This document shows positions 1 through 8,874 of a stretch of 64,000 nucleotides of DNA, one piece after another. Source of the stretch: Mesorhizobium sp. WSM4313 (GTDB lineage: Bacteria > Pseudomonadota > Alphaproteobacteria > Rhizobiales > Rhizobiaceae); the NCBI RefSeq assembly GCF_002294725.1, contig NZ_NSFT01000004.1, positions 248,001 through 312,000 of the forward strand, given 5' to 3'. The notes under the pieces were generated by a model, which ran no database searches, was not told the DNA's origin, and saw only the letters and a program-made list of their open reading frames with translations. Position 1 is the stretch's first letter. Each line of letters begins with the position of its first letter. The translations under genes and the position numbers were made by a program.

Positions 1-663
1 GTGGCCGGCGCGGGCTCCAACAACACCGAGGAAGCGGTCGGCTTGGTGAAGTATGCCGAACAGGCCGGCGCCGATGCCGCCCTTGTGGTCACGCCTTACT
101 ACAACAAGCCGACGCAGCGCGGCCTCTATGAGCATTTCGCGGCCGTCGCCAGGGCGACCAGGCTGCCGATCATCATCTACAACATCCCGCCGCGTTCAGT
201 GATCGACATGACGCCGGAGACGATGGGCAGGCTGCGCCACGACTTCAAGAACATTGCCGGCGTCAAGGACGCGACCGGCAAGGTCGAGCGCGTCTCCGAG
301 CAGCGCATGACCTGCGGCAAGGATTTCATCCAGCTTTCCGGCGAGGATGCCTCCGCGCTCGGCTTTAACGCTCATGGCGGCGTCGGCTGTATTTCGGTCA
401 CCTCGAATGTCGCGCCGCGCCTTTGCTCCGAGTTCCAGGAAGCGACGCTTTCCGGCGACAGCGCCAAGGCACTCGAGCTGCAGGATCGGCTTCTGCCATT
501 GCACAAGGCGATCTTCATCGAGCCTGGCGTATCCGGCGCCAAATACGCGCTTTCGAAGCTGGGCAAGGTCGAGAACGTGGTCCGTTCGCCGCTGGTGACG
601 GTGGAGTCCTCGACCGCCGAGAAGCTCGACGCGGCGCTCAAGCACGCCGGCTTGATTAATTAG
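1..663 (+). CDS. dapA: 4-hydroxy-tetrahydrodipicolinate synthase, 3' part (N-terminus outside window)
   Basis: This is the last 220 residues of a protein usually about 290 long, so roughly 70 N-terminal residues lie before the window. The enzyme condenses pyruvate with aspartate semialdehyde in the lysine/diaminopimelate pathway, in the cytoplasm. The class I aldolase signature is visible: VVTPYYNKP with the catalytic-triad tyrosine, IIYNIPPRS, and the Schiff-base lysine in [10 protein letters not shown] near residue 90 of the fragment. The GTG at base 1 is internal, not a start. smpB follows after a 246-bp spacer rich in palindromes. Family membership is secure; dapA paralogues exist in rhizobia, but neighbouring smpB is typical of the housekeeping copy. 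Confidence 0.95.
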   Translation: MAGAGSNNTEEAVGLVKYAEQAGADAALVVTPYYNKPTQRGLYEHFAAVARATRLPIIIYNIPPRSVIDMTPETMGRLRHDFKNIAGVKDATGKVERVSEQRMTCGKDFIQLSGEDASALGFNAHGGVGCISVTSNVAPRLCSEFQEATLSGDSAKALELQDRLLPLHKAIFIEPGVSGAKYALSKLGKVENVVRSPLVTVESSTAEKLDAALKHAGLIN

Positions 664-758
664 CGAGCCCGTTTGGAAACTCTACTCCTGCGGCCATCTG
701 AAGGCGCCACCTGCGCTTCCGGTGCTCACGTACTATATGTACGCTCCGCTCCGGTTCC

Positions 759-802
759 GCGCATGGCCCCGAAAGCATCCGCTTTCGGAAAGGACCATGC
801 GC
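759..802. repeat. Rhizobial intergenic palindrome (GCGCATGG ... CCATGCGC)
   Basis: Perfect 8-bp outer arms GCGCATGG and CCATGCGC enclose an inner stem (CCCGAAA / TTTCGG), so the element can fold into a long hairpin. It sits in the dapA-smpB spacer just after a GTAC-TATAT-GTAC palindrome near 730-742. From memory, closely similar units ending in TCATGCGC are scattered through Rhizobiales spacers. Whether it acts in mRNA stability or is an inert repeat cannot be read from the sequence. Confidence 0.75.
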
Positions 803-814
803 AAAGTCGGGCTG

Positions 815-855
815 CAGAGCGTCCTTTGCGCGTTTAGAAAACGCGCGGCGCTCTG
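815..855. repeat. Second intergenic palindrome upstream of smpB
   Basis: CAGAGCG at 815-821 pairs with CGCTCTG at 849-855, and GCGCGTTT pairs with AAACGCGC inside it, with a 3-nt loop. The hairpin ends 55 bp before the smpB start. No T-run follows, so it is a weak candidate for an intrinsic terminator of dapA. It is better described as a member of a dispersed rhizobial repeat family. Confidence 0.65.
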
Positions 856-909
856 TTGACACCTTCACCTGACTCGCAGGAGCGAGTTTCGAAACGGACT
901 CTGGACGTC

Positions 910-1389
910 ATGAATCAAGTCAAGAAAGCCGATCCCAACAACAAGACCGTTGCGGAAAACCGCAAGGCGCGCTTTTCCTACGAGGTGCTCGACACGATCG
1001 AGACCGGCTTGGTGCTGACCGGCACCGAGGTCAAGTCGCTGCGCCAGGGCCAGGCCAACATCCAGGAAAGCTACGCCTCGGCCGAGGGCGGCGAGATCTG
1101 GCTGATCAATTCCTATCTGCCGGAATATCTGCAGGCCAACCGCTTCAACCACGAGCCGCGCCGGCGCCGCAAATTGCTGGTCTCCAAGCGCGAGATGGCG
1201 AAACTCTCGCAAAGCGTCGAGCGCGAAGGCATGACGCTGGTGCCGCTGAAAATCTATTTCAACGACCGCGGCCGCGCCAAGCTGCTGCTCGCGATTGCGC
1301 GAGGCAAGAAGCTGCACGACAAGCGCGAGACCGAGAAACAGCGCGACTGGTCGCGCGAGAAGGGCCGGCTGCTGAAGGAGCGCGGCTGA
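910..1389 (+). CDS. smpB: SsrA (tmRNA)-binding protein SmpB
   Basis: The 159-residue protein has the expected length. It begins [20 protein letters not shown] and contains the SmpB core [26 protein letters not shown] and the basic C-terminal tail [15 protein letters not shown] that reaches into the ribosomal decoding centre. SmpB binds tmRNA and delivers it to stalled ribosomes for trans-translation. An upstream TTG at 856 would add 18 non-conserved residues, so the ATG at 910 is preferred. The tmRNA gene itself is not in this window. Confidence 0.95.
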   Translation: MNQVKKADPNNKTVAENRKARFSYEVLDTIETGLVLTGTEVKSLRQGQANIQESYASAEGGEIWLINSYLPEYLQANRFNHEPRRRRKLLVSKREMAKLSQSVEREGMTLVPLKIYFNDRGRAKLLLAIARGKKLHDKRETEKQRDWSREKGRLLKERG

Positions 1390-1408
1390 GCCTCCAGGGC
1401 TGGCAGCG

Positions 1409-1437
1409 CCGGCCGCCTGAAAAAAGCCGCCGGCCGG
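1409..1437 (+). terminator. Possible terminator hairpin after smpB
   Basis: CCGGCCG at 1409-1415 pairs with CGGCCGG at 1431-1437 around an A-rich loop, 20 bp after the smpB stop and 40 bp before the muramidase start. Only a short TTCT follows, so this is at best a weak Rho-independent terminator. Confidence 0.35.
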
Positions 1438-1478
1438 TTCTCAGGTCCGGCGCGTATTGCCTTCCGACGGGGGATGTC

Positions 1479-2189
1479 TTGGGCAAGCGGATTGTGTTCT
1501 GGGGGCTTGCCGTCGCGGTTGTCGCCAGTGCCGTCGTGGCGGGCGCCTTCTTCTGGTTCCGCGGCCTTTCCCCGGATCGCGAGGAATTTCCGATCCGCGG
1601 CATCGATGTCTCGCATCATCAGGGAAAGATCGACTGGCCCCGCGTCGCCGCCGACGATGTCGCCTTCGCCATCATCAAGGCGACCGAAGGCGGCACCCAT
1701 GTCGATACCCTGTTCGCGACCAATCTGCGCGAGGCGCGGGCGGCCGGCCTGGCGGTCGGCGCCTATCACTTCTTCACCTTCTGCCGCCCTGGCGCCGACC
1801 AGGCGAAGAACTTCATCTCGGTGGTGCCGCGCGGCGAGCCGCTTCTGCCGCCGGTGGTCGACATCGAGTTCGGCGGCAATTGTCCGCAGCGCCCATCGCC
1901 CGAGCAGTTGAACGCCGAGCTTGCCGCTTTCCTCGGCCCGGTCGAGACGGCATTCGGCAAGCCGGCGATTTTCTATCTGACCGACGAGGCGGCAGACGCC
2001 TATTCCGGCAGCATTCTTAACCGCCGGCGCTGGTTGCGTTCGCTGGCGACGAGACCGCGCGAGAACGACTGGATCTACTGGCAGTATCACAATATGGGCC
2101 GCGTCGACGGCATCGAAGGCGATGTCGATCTCAACGTCCTGAAGGGCAGCCGCGAGACGCTGGCGAAGTTGTTTGCGCCGACGCCTTGA
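1479..2189 (+). CDS. Glycoside hydrolase family 25 (lysozyme/muramidase) with N-terminal membrane anchor
   Basis: The 236-residue protein has an N-terminal hydrophobic helix (about residues 5-24) acting as signal or anchor, then a GH25 domain from about residue 38. GIDVSHHQGKIDW carries the conserved early Asp of the family, AFAIIKATEGG is the second strand motif, VVDIEF carries the acidic catalytic pair, and WIYWQYH lies near the C-terminus. GH25 enzymes cleave the MurNAc-GlcNAc bond of peptidoglycan, so a periplasmic wall-remodelling role is inferred. The start is a TTG at 1479 behind a GGGG-rich ribosome binding site at 1468-1473. Confidence 0.85.
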   Translation: MGKRIVFWGLAVAVVASAVVAGAFFWFRGLSPDREEFPIRGIDVSHHQGKIDWPRVAADDVAFAIIKATEGGTHVDTLFATNLREARAAGLAVGAYHFFTFCRPGADQAKNFISVVPRGEPLLPPVVDIEFGGNCPQRPSPEQLNAELAAFLGPVETAFGKPAIFYLTDEAADAYSGSILNRRRWLRSLATRPRENDWIYWQYHNMGRVDGIEGDVDLNVLKGSRETLAKLFAPTP

Positions 2190-2228
2190 ATTGCCGGCCC
2201 TTGAATCGCTTGCCGCACCGCTGAAGGC

Positions 2229-3185
2229 TTACGATCCTCCCGGCGCCGGTGCATTAAGGCGTCTATTGGCAATCCGCCCTCCGATCGCTGACAAGCCCAT
2301 CCCGGCGGCCATGATGGCAATGGCTGCGAACTGGATCGTCATCGGCGTTTCGCCGAGTACCGCCATGCCGACAGCCACGGTGGCGATGGGTATGCCGGGC
2401 AGGAACAGCGATGCCGTCTGCGGCCCCAACTGCCCGACGACATAGGTATAGAGGAACATGGCTGCCGCGCCGGCCAGAATCCCCTGGATCACGATCTGGC
2501 TGATGATTTCCGTGGCGGCCGCGACATGGATATGGCTCTGCGCGACGAGATAGAGGGCCGGCAGCGGCAGGCAGGACAGGAGCACCACCGCGGCCGTCGC
2601 CGTGACGGGATCGGCACGCCAGCGCCTGATAAGAACGGCATAGGCCGAAAACATCAGGCCCGATTCGATGAAAAGCATATCGCCGAAGAGAACGCCGCCG
2701 GTGCCGTCGCGCGCCGGCGCGATGAACAGCGACAGGCCGGCGACAATCGCGAGGACACCGATGGTCCGTTGCCGCGAAGCGCCGTCATTGAAGACGATGC
2801 GTGACAGCAGGAACGAAAAGAAGACGATCGACGCTGGACAAAGCGCGGCCGCATGGGCGGCAGGGGCATAGGTCAGGCCCCAATTGATAATCAGCGGATA
2901 AGGCAATCCGGCCAGCGCCGCCAATGCCAGGGCCCGTCGCCAACCGAGCGCCCTCATGCTTACAAAGCCGCCGCGCCAGACGATCGGCAGAAAGACCACC
3001 CCCGCGCCGCCAAAGCGTAAGGCGGCCAGATCCGTCGCCGTCAGATGCTCCCTGAGGCTGAAGCGGGCGGCGACGAATTGGATGGCGTAGATGCCGATCA
3101 TAATAAGGCCCGCGATGATCGCCAGCCTGGAGCTTCCTGAGTCTCGCGCGTCCGCCATGTTCCGCCGCCGTCGTGACATCGCCAT
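2229..3185 (-). CDS. EamA/DMT-family transporter (10 TM)
   Basis: The protein has about 318 residues and two EamA repeats, with ten predicted membrane helices (for example LAIIAGLIMIGIYAIQFVA at the N-terminus and ILAGAAAMFLYTYVVG in the second half). EamA proteins are drug/metabolite exporters or importers of amino acids, nucleotides or other small molecules; the substrate is not evident. A start at 3158 (MADARDSG) is also possible. It is divergently arranged with an Lrp-type regulator, a common arrangement for amino-acid exporters under Lrp control, so it may be that regulator's target. Confidence 0.85.
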   Translation of the reverse strand: MAMSRRRRNMADARDSGSSRLAIIAGLIMIGIYAIQFVAARFSLREHLTATDLAALRFGGAGVVFLPIVWRGGFVSMRALGWRRALALAALAGLPYPLIINWGLTYAPAAHAAALCPASIVFFSFLLSRIVFNDGASRQRTIGVLAIVAGLSLFIAPARDGTGGVLFGDMLFIESGLMFSAYAVLIRRWRADPVTATAAVVLLSCLPLPALYLVAQSHIHVAAATEIISQIVIQGILAGAAAMFLYTYVVGQLGPQTASLFLPGIPIATVAVGMAVLGETPMTIQFAAIAIMAAGMGLSAIGGRIANRRLNAPAPGGS

Positions 3186-3302
3186 CGAAGATCATCTCCG
3201 CACAAAGCGATGAAAGCGCAGGCTATTGCCGAAAAGCCCCCGGCAAAATACGCTCTTTTCTCGAAATTCGAGCGAAACTCGCAGATTAGAGGCAGATCTA
3301 GC

Positions 3303-3776
3303 GTGAATGCTGAAGCAAGCGACCTCGACGGCGTCGACCGCAATCTCCTGCGATTGCTGCAAGAAGATGGGCGTCGCACCACACTTGATCTGGCGTCACG
3401 TGTCGGCCTCTCGCCGACCGGCACCAGCCTACGGGTGAAGCGGCTGTTTCGGGAAGGCTACATCACCGCGGTCAGGGCCGTGCTCAATCCGGCAAAGATC
3501 GGACGCGGTACGCTCGTCTTCATCGAGGTGCGTCTCGATCACACGGCGCCGCATATTTTCGAGCGCTTCGCCGAGGCGGTGACCAAGGCGCCCGAGGTTC
3601 TCGAGTGCCACATGGTGGTCGGCGGCTTCGACTATTTGGTAAAGGCGCGCATCTCGGAAATGGCCGCCTATCAGGATTTCCTGACGCGGGTCATTCTCGC
3701 GCTGCCGGGAGTGAAGGAGACGCACACTTATACCTCCATCGGCGACGTGAAGCCGGATGCGCTGCTGCCGGTATGA
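3303..3776 (+). CDS. Lrp/AsnC-family transcriptional regulator
   Basis: The 157-residue protein has an N-terminal helix-turn-helix (LDGVDRNLLRLLQEDGR, then LASRVGLSPTGTSLRVKRLFREGYI) and a C-terminal RAM ligand-binding domain (LVFIEVRL, VVGGFDYLVKARI, LPGVKETHTYTSIG). Such proteins sense amino acids and bind as octamers or dimers near their own and neighbouring promoters. The GTG at 3303 fits the family N-terminus; an ATG at 3210 would add 31 residues overlapping the divergent promoter region. The nearby EamA transporter is the natural candidate target. Confidence 0.9.
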   Translation: MNAEASDLDGVDRNLLRLLQEDGRRTTLDLASRVGLSPTGTSLRVKRLFREGYITAVRAVLNPAKIGRGTLVFIEVRLDHTAPHIFERFAEAVTKAPEVLECHMVVGGFDYLVKARISEMAAYQDFLTRVILALPGVKETHTYTSIGDVKPDALLPV

Positions 3777-3809
3777 GTGGCTGTCAGACCGACAGGAAGC
3801 CGCCTGAAT

Positions 3810-4481
3810 CTAGCTCTTCAGGAACGCCGCAATCTCCTTGAACACGCTGACGAACATCTCCTGCGTCAGCACGCCCGTATTGGTGTTGTAGCGTGAGCAA
3901 TGGTAGCTGGAAAACAGCGCGATGCCGCCGGCTTGCTGCCTCCCGCCATGGCGGAACGGAAAGGCCGCGACGCGCTCGCCCAGCGCCCGCACCGTCGACT
4001 GATGCGCGATCGCGCCCAGCGTCAGGATGGCACGCAGGTTGGGAAAGCGCGCGATCGTCGGCTTGAGAAAAGTTCTGCAAGTGGCGATCTCGGCGCCCAC
4101 CGGCTTGTTCTCAGGCGGCACGCAGCGCACCGCATTGGTGATGGCCGTGCCGACGAGTTGCAAGCCGTCATCGGGCCTGGCCTTGAATTCGCCGCGCGCA
4201 AAACCGTGCGCGATCAGCGTGCCATAGAGCAGGTCGCCGGCATAGTCGCCGGTGAAGGGGCGCCCCGTGCGGTTGGCGCCGCGCAGGCCGGGCGCCAGCC
4301 CGACGATCAGGAGGCGGACTGAATCTTGACCCTCCGGCGGCAGGAAGGTCGGCACTGGCGCGTTGAACCAGCCGGGCTCACGCTCGCGCCAGGCGGCGAT
4401 GAAATCATGCAGCCGCGGGCAAAGCGGGCAGTCACGGCTGGGTTCGGGGGAGGGCACGGCGGTCAAGGCCGCCGCCGTCAA
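3810..4481 (-). CDS. Family 5 (UDGb-like) uracil-DNA glycosylase
   Basis: The 223-residue protein has an N-terminal CPLCPRL segment (part of the iron-sulphur cysteine set of this superfamily), motif A GLAPGLRGANRTGRPFTGD, and motif B HCSRYNTNTG near the C-terminus. GANRTGR...FTGD is diagnostic of UDGb rather than of families 1 or 4. The enzyme excises uracil and other deaminated bases at the start of base excision repair. Motif B normally reads HPSxxNxxTG; here the Pro is a Cys. It overlaps the upstream NYN gene by 4 bp, so the two are probably co-transcribed. Confidence 0.85.
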   Translation of the reverse strand: MTAAALTAVPSPEPSRDCPLCPRLHDFIAAWREREPGWFNAPVPTFLPPEGQDSVRLLIVGLAPGLRGANRTGRPFTGDYAGDLLYGTLIAHGFARGEFKARPDDGLQLVGTAITNAVRCVPPENKPVGAEIATCRTFLKPTIARFPNLRAILTLGAIAHQSTVRALGERVAAFPFRHGGRQQAGGIALFSSYHCSRYNTNTGVLTQEMFVSVFKEIAAFLKS

Positions 4482-5059
4482 TAATCTTCCTCGTCGACTT
4501 CGGCGGGTTCCGGCCGGCGCGCCGGCCGCTCGGACGGATCGCGGCCGACTTCGCTCTTCAGCGTCATCAGGTCGATGAAATGATCGGCCTGGCGGCGCAG
4601 ATCGTCAGAGATCATCGGCGGTTGCGAGGCCATCGTCGAGATGATCGATACCTTGCGCCCGCGCCGCTGCAGCGCTTCGACCAGCGTGCGGAAGTCGCCG
4701 TCGCCGGAGAAGATGACATAGTGGTCGACGACGTCGGCGAGCTCCAGCGCATCGACGGTCAGCTCGATGTCCATGTTGCCCTTGATCTTGCGGCGGCCGG
4801 TCGAGTCGGTGAATTCCTTGGCGGGCTTCGTCACCACCTTGAAGCCGTTATAATCGAGCCAGTCGATCAGCGGCCGGATCGACGAATATTCCTGATCCTC
4901 GACCAGGGCGGTGTAATAGTAGGCGCGCAGCAGGTAGCCGCGCTTCTGGAAGCTCGACAGGAGCTTGCGGTAGTCGATGTCGAAGCCCAGCGCGCGGGAC
5001 GTGGCATAGAGATTGGCGCCGTCGATGAAAAGAGCGATCTTTTCACGGGGATCGAACAT
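4478..5059 (-). CDS. NYN-domain (LabA/DUF88-like) putative ribonuclease
   Basis: The 193-residue protein has a PIN-like NYN fold with spaced acidic residues: ALFIDGANLYA (first Asp), KGNMDIELTVDALEL, and FSGDGDFRTLVEALQRRG (paired Asp). These form the presumed metal site of a nuclease. The family is widespread in alphaproteobacteria, usually about this length, and its RNA substrate is unknown. A charged Pro/Arg/Glu tail follows residue 170. Its stop overlaps the start of the glycosylase gene (4478-4481), suggesting translational coupling. Confidence 0.8.
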   Translation of the reverse strand: MFDPREKIALFIDGANLYATSRALGFDIDYRKLLSSFQKRGYLLRAYYYTALVEDQEYSSIRPLIDWLDYNGFKVVTKPAKEFTDSTGRRKIKGNMDIELTVDALELADVVDHYVIFSGDGDFRTLVEALQRRGRKVSIISTMASQPPMISDDLRRQADHFIDLMTLKSEVGRDPSERPARRPEPAEVDEEDY

Positions 5060-5188
5060 TGAAAAACATTCCTTTCGAAAATTTTTGTCGTCTAAAAGCG
5101 TTTGACGAATAGGTCCGGCAAATGAACCTTTGTACCGTCACCTCCGAGATAACGCGCAATTTGTGGATATCCAAGGGCATGGCCCTGT

Positions 5189-5217
5189 GTTGCAAGCAAT
5201 TGTGATCGCCACTATGT
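5189..5217 (+). promoter_or_regulatory. Candidate housekeeping promoter for rpoZ
   Basis: GTTGCA at 5189-5194 and CTATGT at 5212-5217 are separated by 17 bp, close to the rhizobial consensus CTTGAC-N17-CTATAT. The start of transcription would fall near 5225, leaving a leader of about 140 nt before rpoZ. The 304-bp interval 5060-5363 otherwise holds no convincing gene; the short reading frame there lacks coding character. Confidence 0.4.
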
Positions 5218-5363
5218 GGGTAGCTTCACGGCGCGGCGCGATGATGAGCCGGGCAACGGCCCGCCAAGCCGACGCTGGCGCCATAAAGCTTGTATTTCGG
5301 CCGCGCCCGCGTTATGGAGCGCGCCAGCTTTCCATCAAATCCATCGCATGAAAGGGGCAGTCC

Positions 5364-5765
5364 ATGGCCCGCGTAACCGTTGAAGATTGCATCGACAAGG
5401 TCGACAACCGTTTTGAACTCGTGCTGCTCGCCGGCCATCGCGCCCGCCAGATCAGCCAGGGCGCGCAGATCACCGTTCCGCGCGACAATGACAAGAACCC
5501 GGTCATCGCGCTGCGCGAGATCGCCGACGAGACGCTGTCTCCCGACGACCTCAAGGAAGACCTGATCCACTCGCTGCAGAAGCATGTTGAAGTCGACGAG
5601 CCGGAAGCCGAGGGCGAGGCAATTGCCGACCAGACCGGTGCGACAGCCGTTGCCGCCGACGCCGACGACGCCGAGGAGAACGTCACTTTCGACCGCATGA
5701 GCGAGGAAGACCTGCTCGCCGGCATCGAAGGTCTGGTGCCGCCGGAAAAGAGCGACGACTACTAA
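5364..5765 (+). CDS. rpoZ: RNA polymerase omega subunit
   Basis: The 133-residue protein begins [30 protein letters not shown], the omega core that latches the beta-prime subunit, and continues with the conserved [10 protein letters not shown]. An acidic alphaproteobacterial tail follows ([13 protein letters not shown]...). Omega assists polymerase assembly and, in proteobacteria, forms part of a ppGpp binding site. That is relevant because the (p)ppGpp synthetase/hydrolase gene is next downstream (124-bp gap). Confidence 0.97.
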   Translation: MARVTVEDCIDKVDNRFELVLLAGHRARQISQGAQITVPRDNDKNPVIALREIADETLSPDDLKEDLIHSLQKHVEVDEPEAEGEAIADQTGATAVAADADDAEENVTFDRMSEEDLLAGIEGLVPPEKSDDY

Positions 5766-5889
5766 GTGCTTTTGTCCGGGTTGGATCAACCATCCAGGAC
5801 TTCCGTATCTTAGGTTTCGTGGCTATCTATGAGATGCGTCGCACGTCGGTGCGGCGCATCAATCATTTCAGCACCGCGAGATCCCGCCC

Positions 5890-8121
5890 ATGATGCGTCA
5901 GTATGAGCTTGTCGAGCGCGTCCAGCGCTACAAGCCTGACGTCAACGAGGCGCTGCTCAACAAGGCCTACGTCTATGCCATGCAGAAGCATGGCCACCAG
6001 AAGCGCGCCTCGGGCGATCCCTATTTCTCGCATCCGCTCGAAGTCGCCGCCATCCTCACCGACATGCATATGGACGAGGCGACCATCGCCGTTGCCCTGC
6101 TGCATGACACGATCGAGGATACGACCGCGACCCGCGCCGAGATCGACGAGCTCTTCGGCCCCGAGATGGGCAAGCTGGTCGAGGGGCTCACCAAGCTGAA
6201 GAAGCTCGATCTGGTCTCGAAAAAGGCCGAGCAGGCGGAAAACCTGCGCAAGCTCCTGCTCGCGATCTCCGAGGACGTCCGCGTTCTGCTCGTCAAGCTC
6301 GCCGACCGCCTGCACAACATGCGCACCCTCGACCATATGCCGGAAGCCAAGCGCTTGCGCATCGCCGAGGAGACGATGGAGATCTATGCGCCGCTGGCGG
6401 GGCGCATGGGCATGCAAGGCATGCGCGAGGAGCTGGAGGAAATAGCCTTTCGCTACATCAATCCGGAGGCTTACCGCGCTGTTACGGCAAGGCTTGCCGA
6501 GATTTTCGAGCGCAACAGGGGCGTCCTGCAGGAGATCGAGACGGCGCTGTCGGGCCTGTTCGAAAAACACGACATCAAGGCGAGCGTGAAGAGCCGGCAG
6601 AAGAAGCCGTGGTCGGTGTTCCGCAAGATGGAGGCCAAGGCGCTCTCCTTCGAGCAGCTCTCCGACATCTTCGGTTTTCGCGTCGTGGTCGATTCGGTCG
6701 ACGACTGCTACCGCGCGCTTGGCGCCATCCACACCACCTGGTCGATGGTGCCAGGCCGTTTCAAGGATTACATCTCGACGCCCAAGCAGAACGACTACCG
6801 TTCGATCCACACCACCATCGTCGGCCCGTCGCGCCAGCGCGTCGAATTGCAGATCCGCACCAGGGAGATGAACAAGATCGCCGAATATGGCGTCGCCGCG
6901 CATTCGATCTACAAGGATACCGGCGGCAAGATGAACGGCGCGGGCCATGCGATCTCCAGGGAGACCAACGCCTATGCCTGGCTGCGGCGCACCATCGAGC
7001 AACTGGCCGAAGGCGACAATCCGGAGGATTTCCTCGAGAACACCAAGCTGGAGCTGTTCCAGGACCAGGTGTTCTGCTTCACGCCCAAGGGCATGCTGAT
7101 CGCGCTGCCGCGCGGCGCTACTCCCATCGACTTCGCCTATGCCGTCCACACCGATGTCGGCGACACCTGCGTCGGCGCCAAGGTCAATGGCCGCATCATG
7201 CCGTTGATGACCGAGCTCAAGAACGGCGACGAGGTCGAGATCATCCGCTCCAAGGCGCAGGTGCCGCCCGCCGCCTGGGAATCGGTCGTGGTCACCGGCA
7301 AGGCGCGCGCTGCCATCCGCCGCGCCACCAAGAATGCGATCCGCAAGCAATATTCCGGCCTCGGAGCCCGCATCCTGGAGCGCGCCTTCGAGCGCGCCGG
7401 CAAGACATTCACCAAGGAGAGCCTGAAACCGGTGCTGCACCGGCTGGCGCGCAAGGATATTGAGGACGTGCTGGCCTCGGTCGGCCGCGGCGAGCTGAGC
7501 TCCACCGATGTCATGAAAGCCGTCTTCCCCGATTATAAGGATGAGCGTGTCACCGTCGCGGCGCCCAAGCAGCGCGAGGAGGGCTGGTCGAAGATCCGCA
7601 ACGCCGCCGGCATGCTCTTCCAGATGCCGGGCACCCGCGCCGCGAAGAAGGACAAGGACCAGCAGCGCGACGGCGCGGTGCCGATCCGCGGCGTGCGCGG
7701 CGACCTGCCGGTGCGTTTCGCGCCGGAGGGCGCTGTGCCCGGCGATCGCATCGTCGGCATCATCCAGCCCGGCACCGGCATCACTATCTATCCGATCCAG
7801 TCGCCGGCTTTGCAGGCCTTCGACGACCAGCCCGAGCGTTGGATCGACGTGCGCTGGGACATCGACGAGCGCACCAAGGAACGTTTTCCGGCGCGCATCT
7901 CGGTCACCGCCATCAATGCGCCCGGTTCGTTGGCCGACATCGCTCAGGTCGTCGCATCCAACGATGCCAACATCCACACGCTGTCGATGATACGCACCGC
8001 ACCCGATTTCACCGAGATGCTGATCGATCTCGAGGTCTGGGATCTCAAGCACCTCAACCGGCTGCTGTCGCAGCTCAAGGACAATTCGAGCGTCAGCGAT
8101 GCGCGGCGTGTGAATGGGTGA
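5890..8121 (+). CDS. rsh: Bifunctional (p)ppGpp synthetase/hydrolase (Rsh, RelA/SpoT)
   Basis: The 743-residue protein has the full long-RSH layout. The HD hydrolase region is near residues 25-180 (SHPLEVAAI, ALLHDTIEDT) and the synthetase region near 240-350 (FGFRVVVDSVDDCYRALG, RFKDYISTPKQNDYRSIHT, ELQIRT). These are followed by a TGS domain near 395-455 and an ACT domain over the last 80 residues. The intact HD motif argues for both synthesis and hydrolysis, as in the single Rsh of most rhizobia. The stop codon at 8119-8121 is the first copy of a 7-bp tandem repeat. Confidence 0.97.
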   Translation: MMRQYELVERVQRYKPDVNEALLNKAYVYAMQKHGHQKRASGDPYFSHPLEVAAILTDMHMDEATIAVALLHDTIEDTTATRAEIDELFGPEMGKLVEGLTKLKKLDLVSKKAEQAENLRKLLLAISEDVRVLLVKLADRLHNMRTLDHMPEAKRLRIAEETMEIYAPLAGRMGMQGMREELEEIAFRYINPEAYRAVTARLAEIFERNRGVLQEIETALSGLFEKHDIKASVKSRQKKPWSVFRKMEAKALSFEQLSDIFGFRVVVDSVDDCYRALGAIHTTWSMVPGRFKDYISTPKQNDYRSIHTTIVGPSRQRVELQIRTREMNKIAEYGVAAHSIYKDTGGKMNGAGHAISRETNAYAWLRRTIEQLAEGDNPEDFLENTKLELFQDQVFCFTPKGMLIALPRGATPIDFAYAVHTDVGDTCVGAKVNGRIMPLMTELKNGDEVEIIRSKAQVPPAAWESVVVTGKARAAIRRATKNAIRKQYSGLGARILERAFERAGKTFTKESLKPVLHRLARKDIEDVLASVGRGELSSTDVMKAVFPDYKDERVTVAAPKQREEGWSKIRNAAGMLFQMPGTRAAKKDKDQQRDGAVPIRGVRGDLPVRFAPEGAVPGDRIVGIIQPGTGITIYPIQSPALQAFDDQPERWIDVRWDIDERTKERFPARISVTAINAPGSLADIAQVVASNDANIHTLSMIRTAPDFTEMLIDLEVWDLKHLNRLLSQLKDNSSVSDARRVNG

Positions 8122-8174
8122 ATAGTGAATAGTGAATAGTGAATAGTGAATAGTGAATAGTGAATAGTGAATAG
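8119..8174 (+). repeat. Heptamer array TGAATAG x8 starting on the rsh stop codon
   Basis: Eight exact head-to-tail copies of TGAATAG run from 8119 to 8174. The first three bases are the rsh stop. Because the unit holds TGA and TAG and its period is not a multiple of three, all three forward frames are closed. About 16 bp later, CCATTCACCATTC (8189-8201) is an inverted near-copy, so the transcript could fold back. pyrE begins 46 bp after the array. Confidence 0.95.
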
Positions 8175-8220
8175 AAGGTGCTCTCACCACCATTCACCAT
8201 TCGCCAAGGGGGACCGAACA

Positions 8221-8799
8221 ATGAACACCGACGAAGTGCTGGGTATTTTCCGCGAGGCCGGCGCCGTCCTCGAAGGTCATTTCATCCTGACGTCCGGCCT
8301 GCGCAGTCCGGTCTTCCTGCAGAAGGCCCGCGTGTTCATGCATGCCGACAAGACCGAGCGCCTGTGCAGAGCGCTGGCCGAGAAGATCCGCAAGGCGGTG
8401 CCTGGCAGGATAGACTACATCGTTGGCCCGGCCATCGGCGGCCTGATCCCTGCCTATGAAACCTCGCGTCATCTCGGTGTCCCGGCGATCTGGGTCGAGC
8501 GGGAAGGGGGCGAGTTCAGGCTGCGTCGCTTCGAGATTGCCAAGGGCTCGCGCGTCGTCATCGTCGAGGACATCGTCACCACCGGCCTGTCGATCCGCGA
8601 GACCATCGACTGCCTGCGCGAGCTTGGCGCCGACGTCTCGGCGGCTGCCTGCATCATCGATCGTTCGGCCGGCAAGACCGATGTCGGCGTGCCGCTGATC
8701 GCGCTTGCCGAATATGAAGTGCCGGCCTATCCCGCCGACCGCCTGCCGCCGGAACTTGCCGCGATTCCAGCCGTTAAGCCGGGAAGCCGCAACATCTGA
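8221..8799 (+). CDS. pyrE: Orotate phosphoribosyltransferase
   Basis: The 192-residue protein has [17 protein letters not shown] (orotate side), [14 protein letters not shown], and the PRPP-binding loop [19 protein letters not shown]. It converts orotate plus PRPP to OMP in pyrimidine biosynthesis. A TTG at 8167 would extend it by 18 residues into the repeat region, so the ATG at 8221 behind AAGGGGGA is chosen. It lies in the usual alphaproteobacterial rsh-pyrE order. Confidence 0.95.
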   Translation: MNTDEVLGIFREAGAVLEGHFILTSGLRSPVFLQKARVFMHADKTERLCRALAEKIRKAVPGRIDYIVGPAIGGLIPAYETSRHLGVPAIWVEREGGEFRLRRFEIAKGSRVVIVEDIVTTGLSIRETIDCLRELGADVSAAACIIDRSAGKTDVGVPLIALAEYEVPAYPADRLPPELAAIPAVKPGSRNI

Positions 8800-8874
8800 C
8801 ATCGCAATGTTTGAAAACAGGCACTTTAGCGCGTCGCTTGAATCTCTTTGCCGGAGACGCGCGCCGAGGCGACA

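Noticed and set aside
5130..5351. Short frame upstream of rpoZ
   Set aside because: No ribosome binding site, unusual composition, and it covers the likely rpoZ promoter.
5863..8193. A 776-codon open frame on the minus strand opposite rsh
   Set aside because: It is a shadow of a high-GC gene. It lacks family motifs, is rich in repetitive charged and Leu/Gly residues, and ends with YSLFTIH repeats that merely translate the TGAATAG array.
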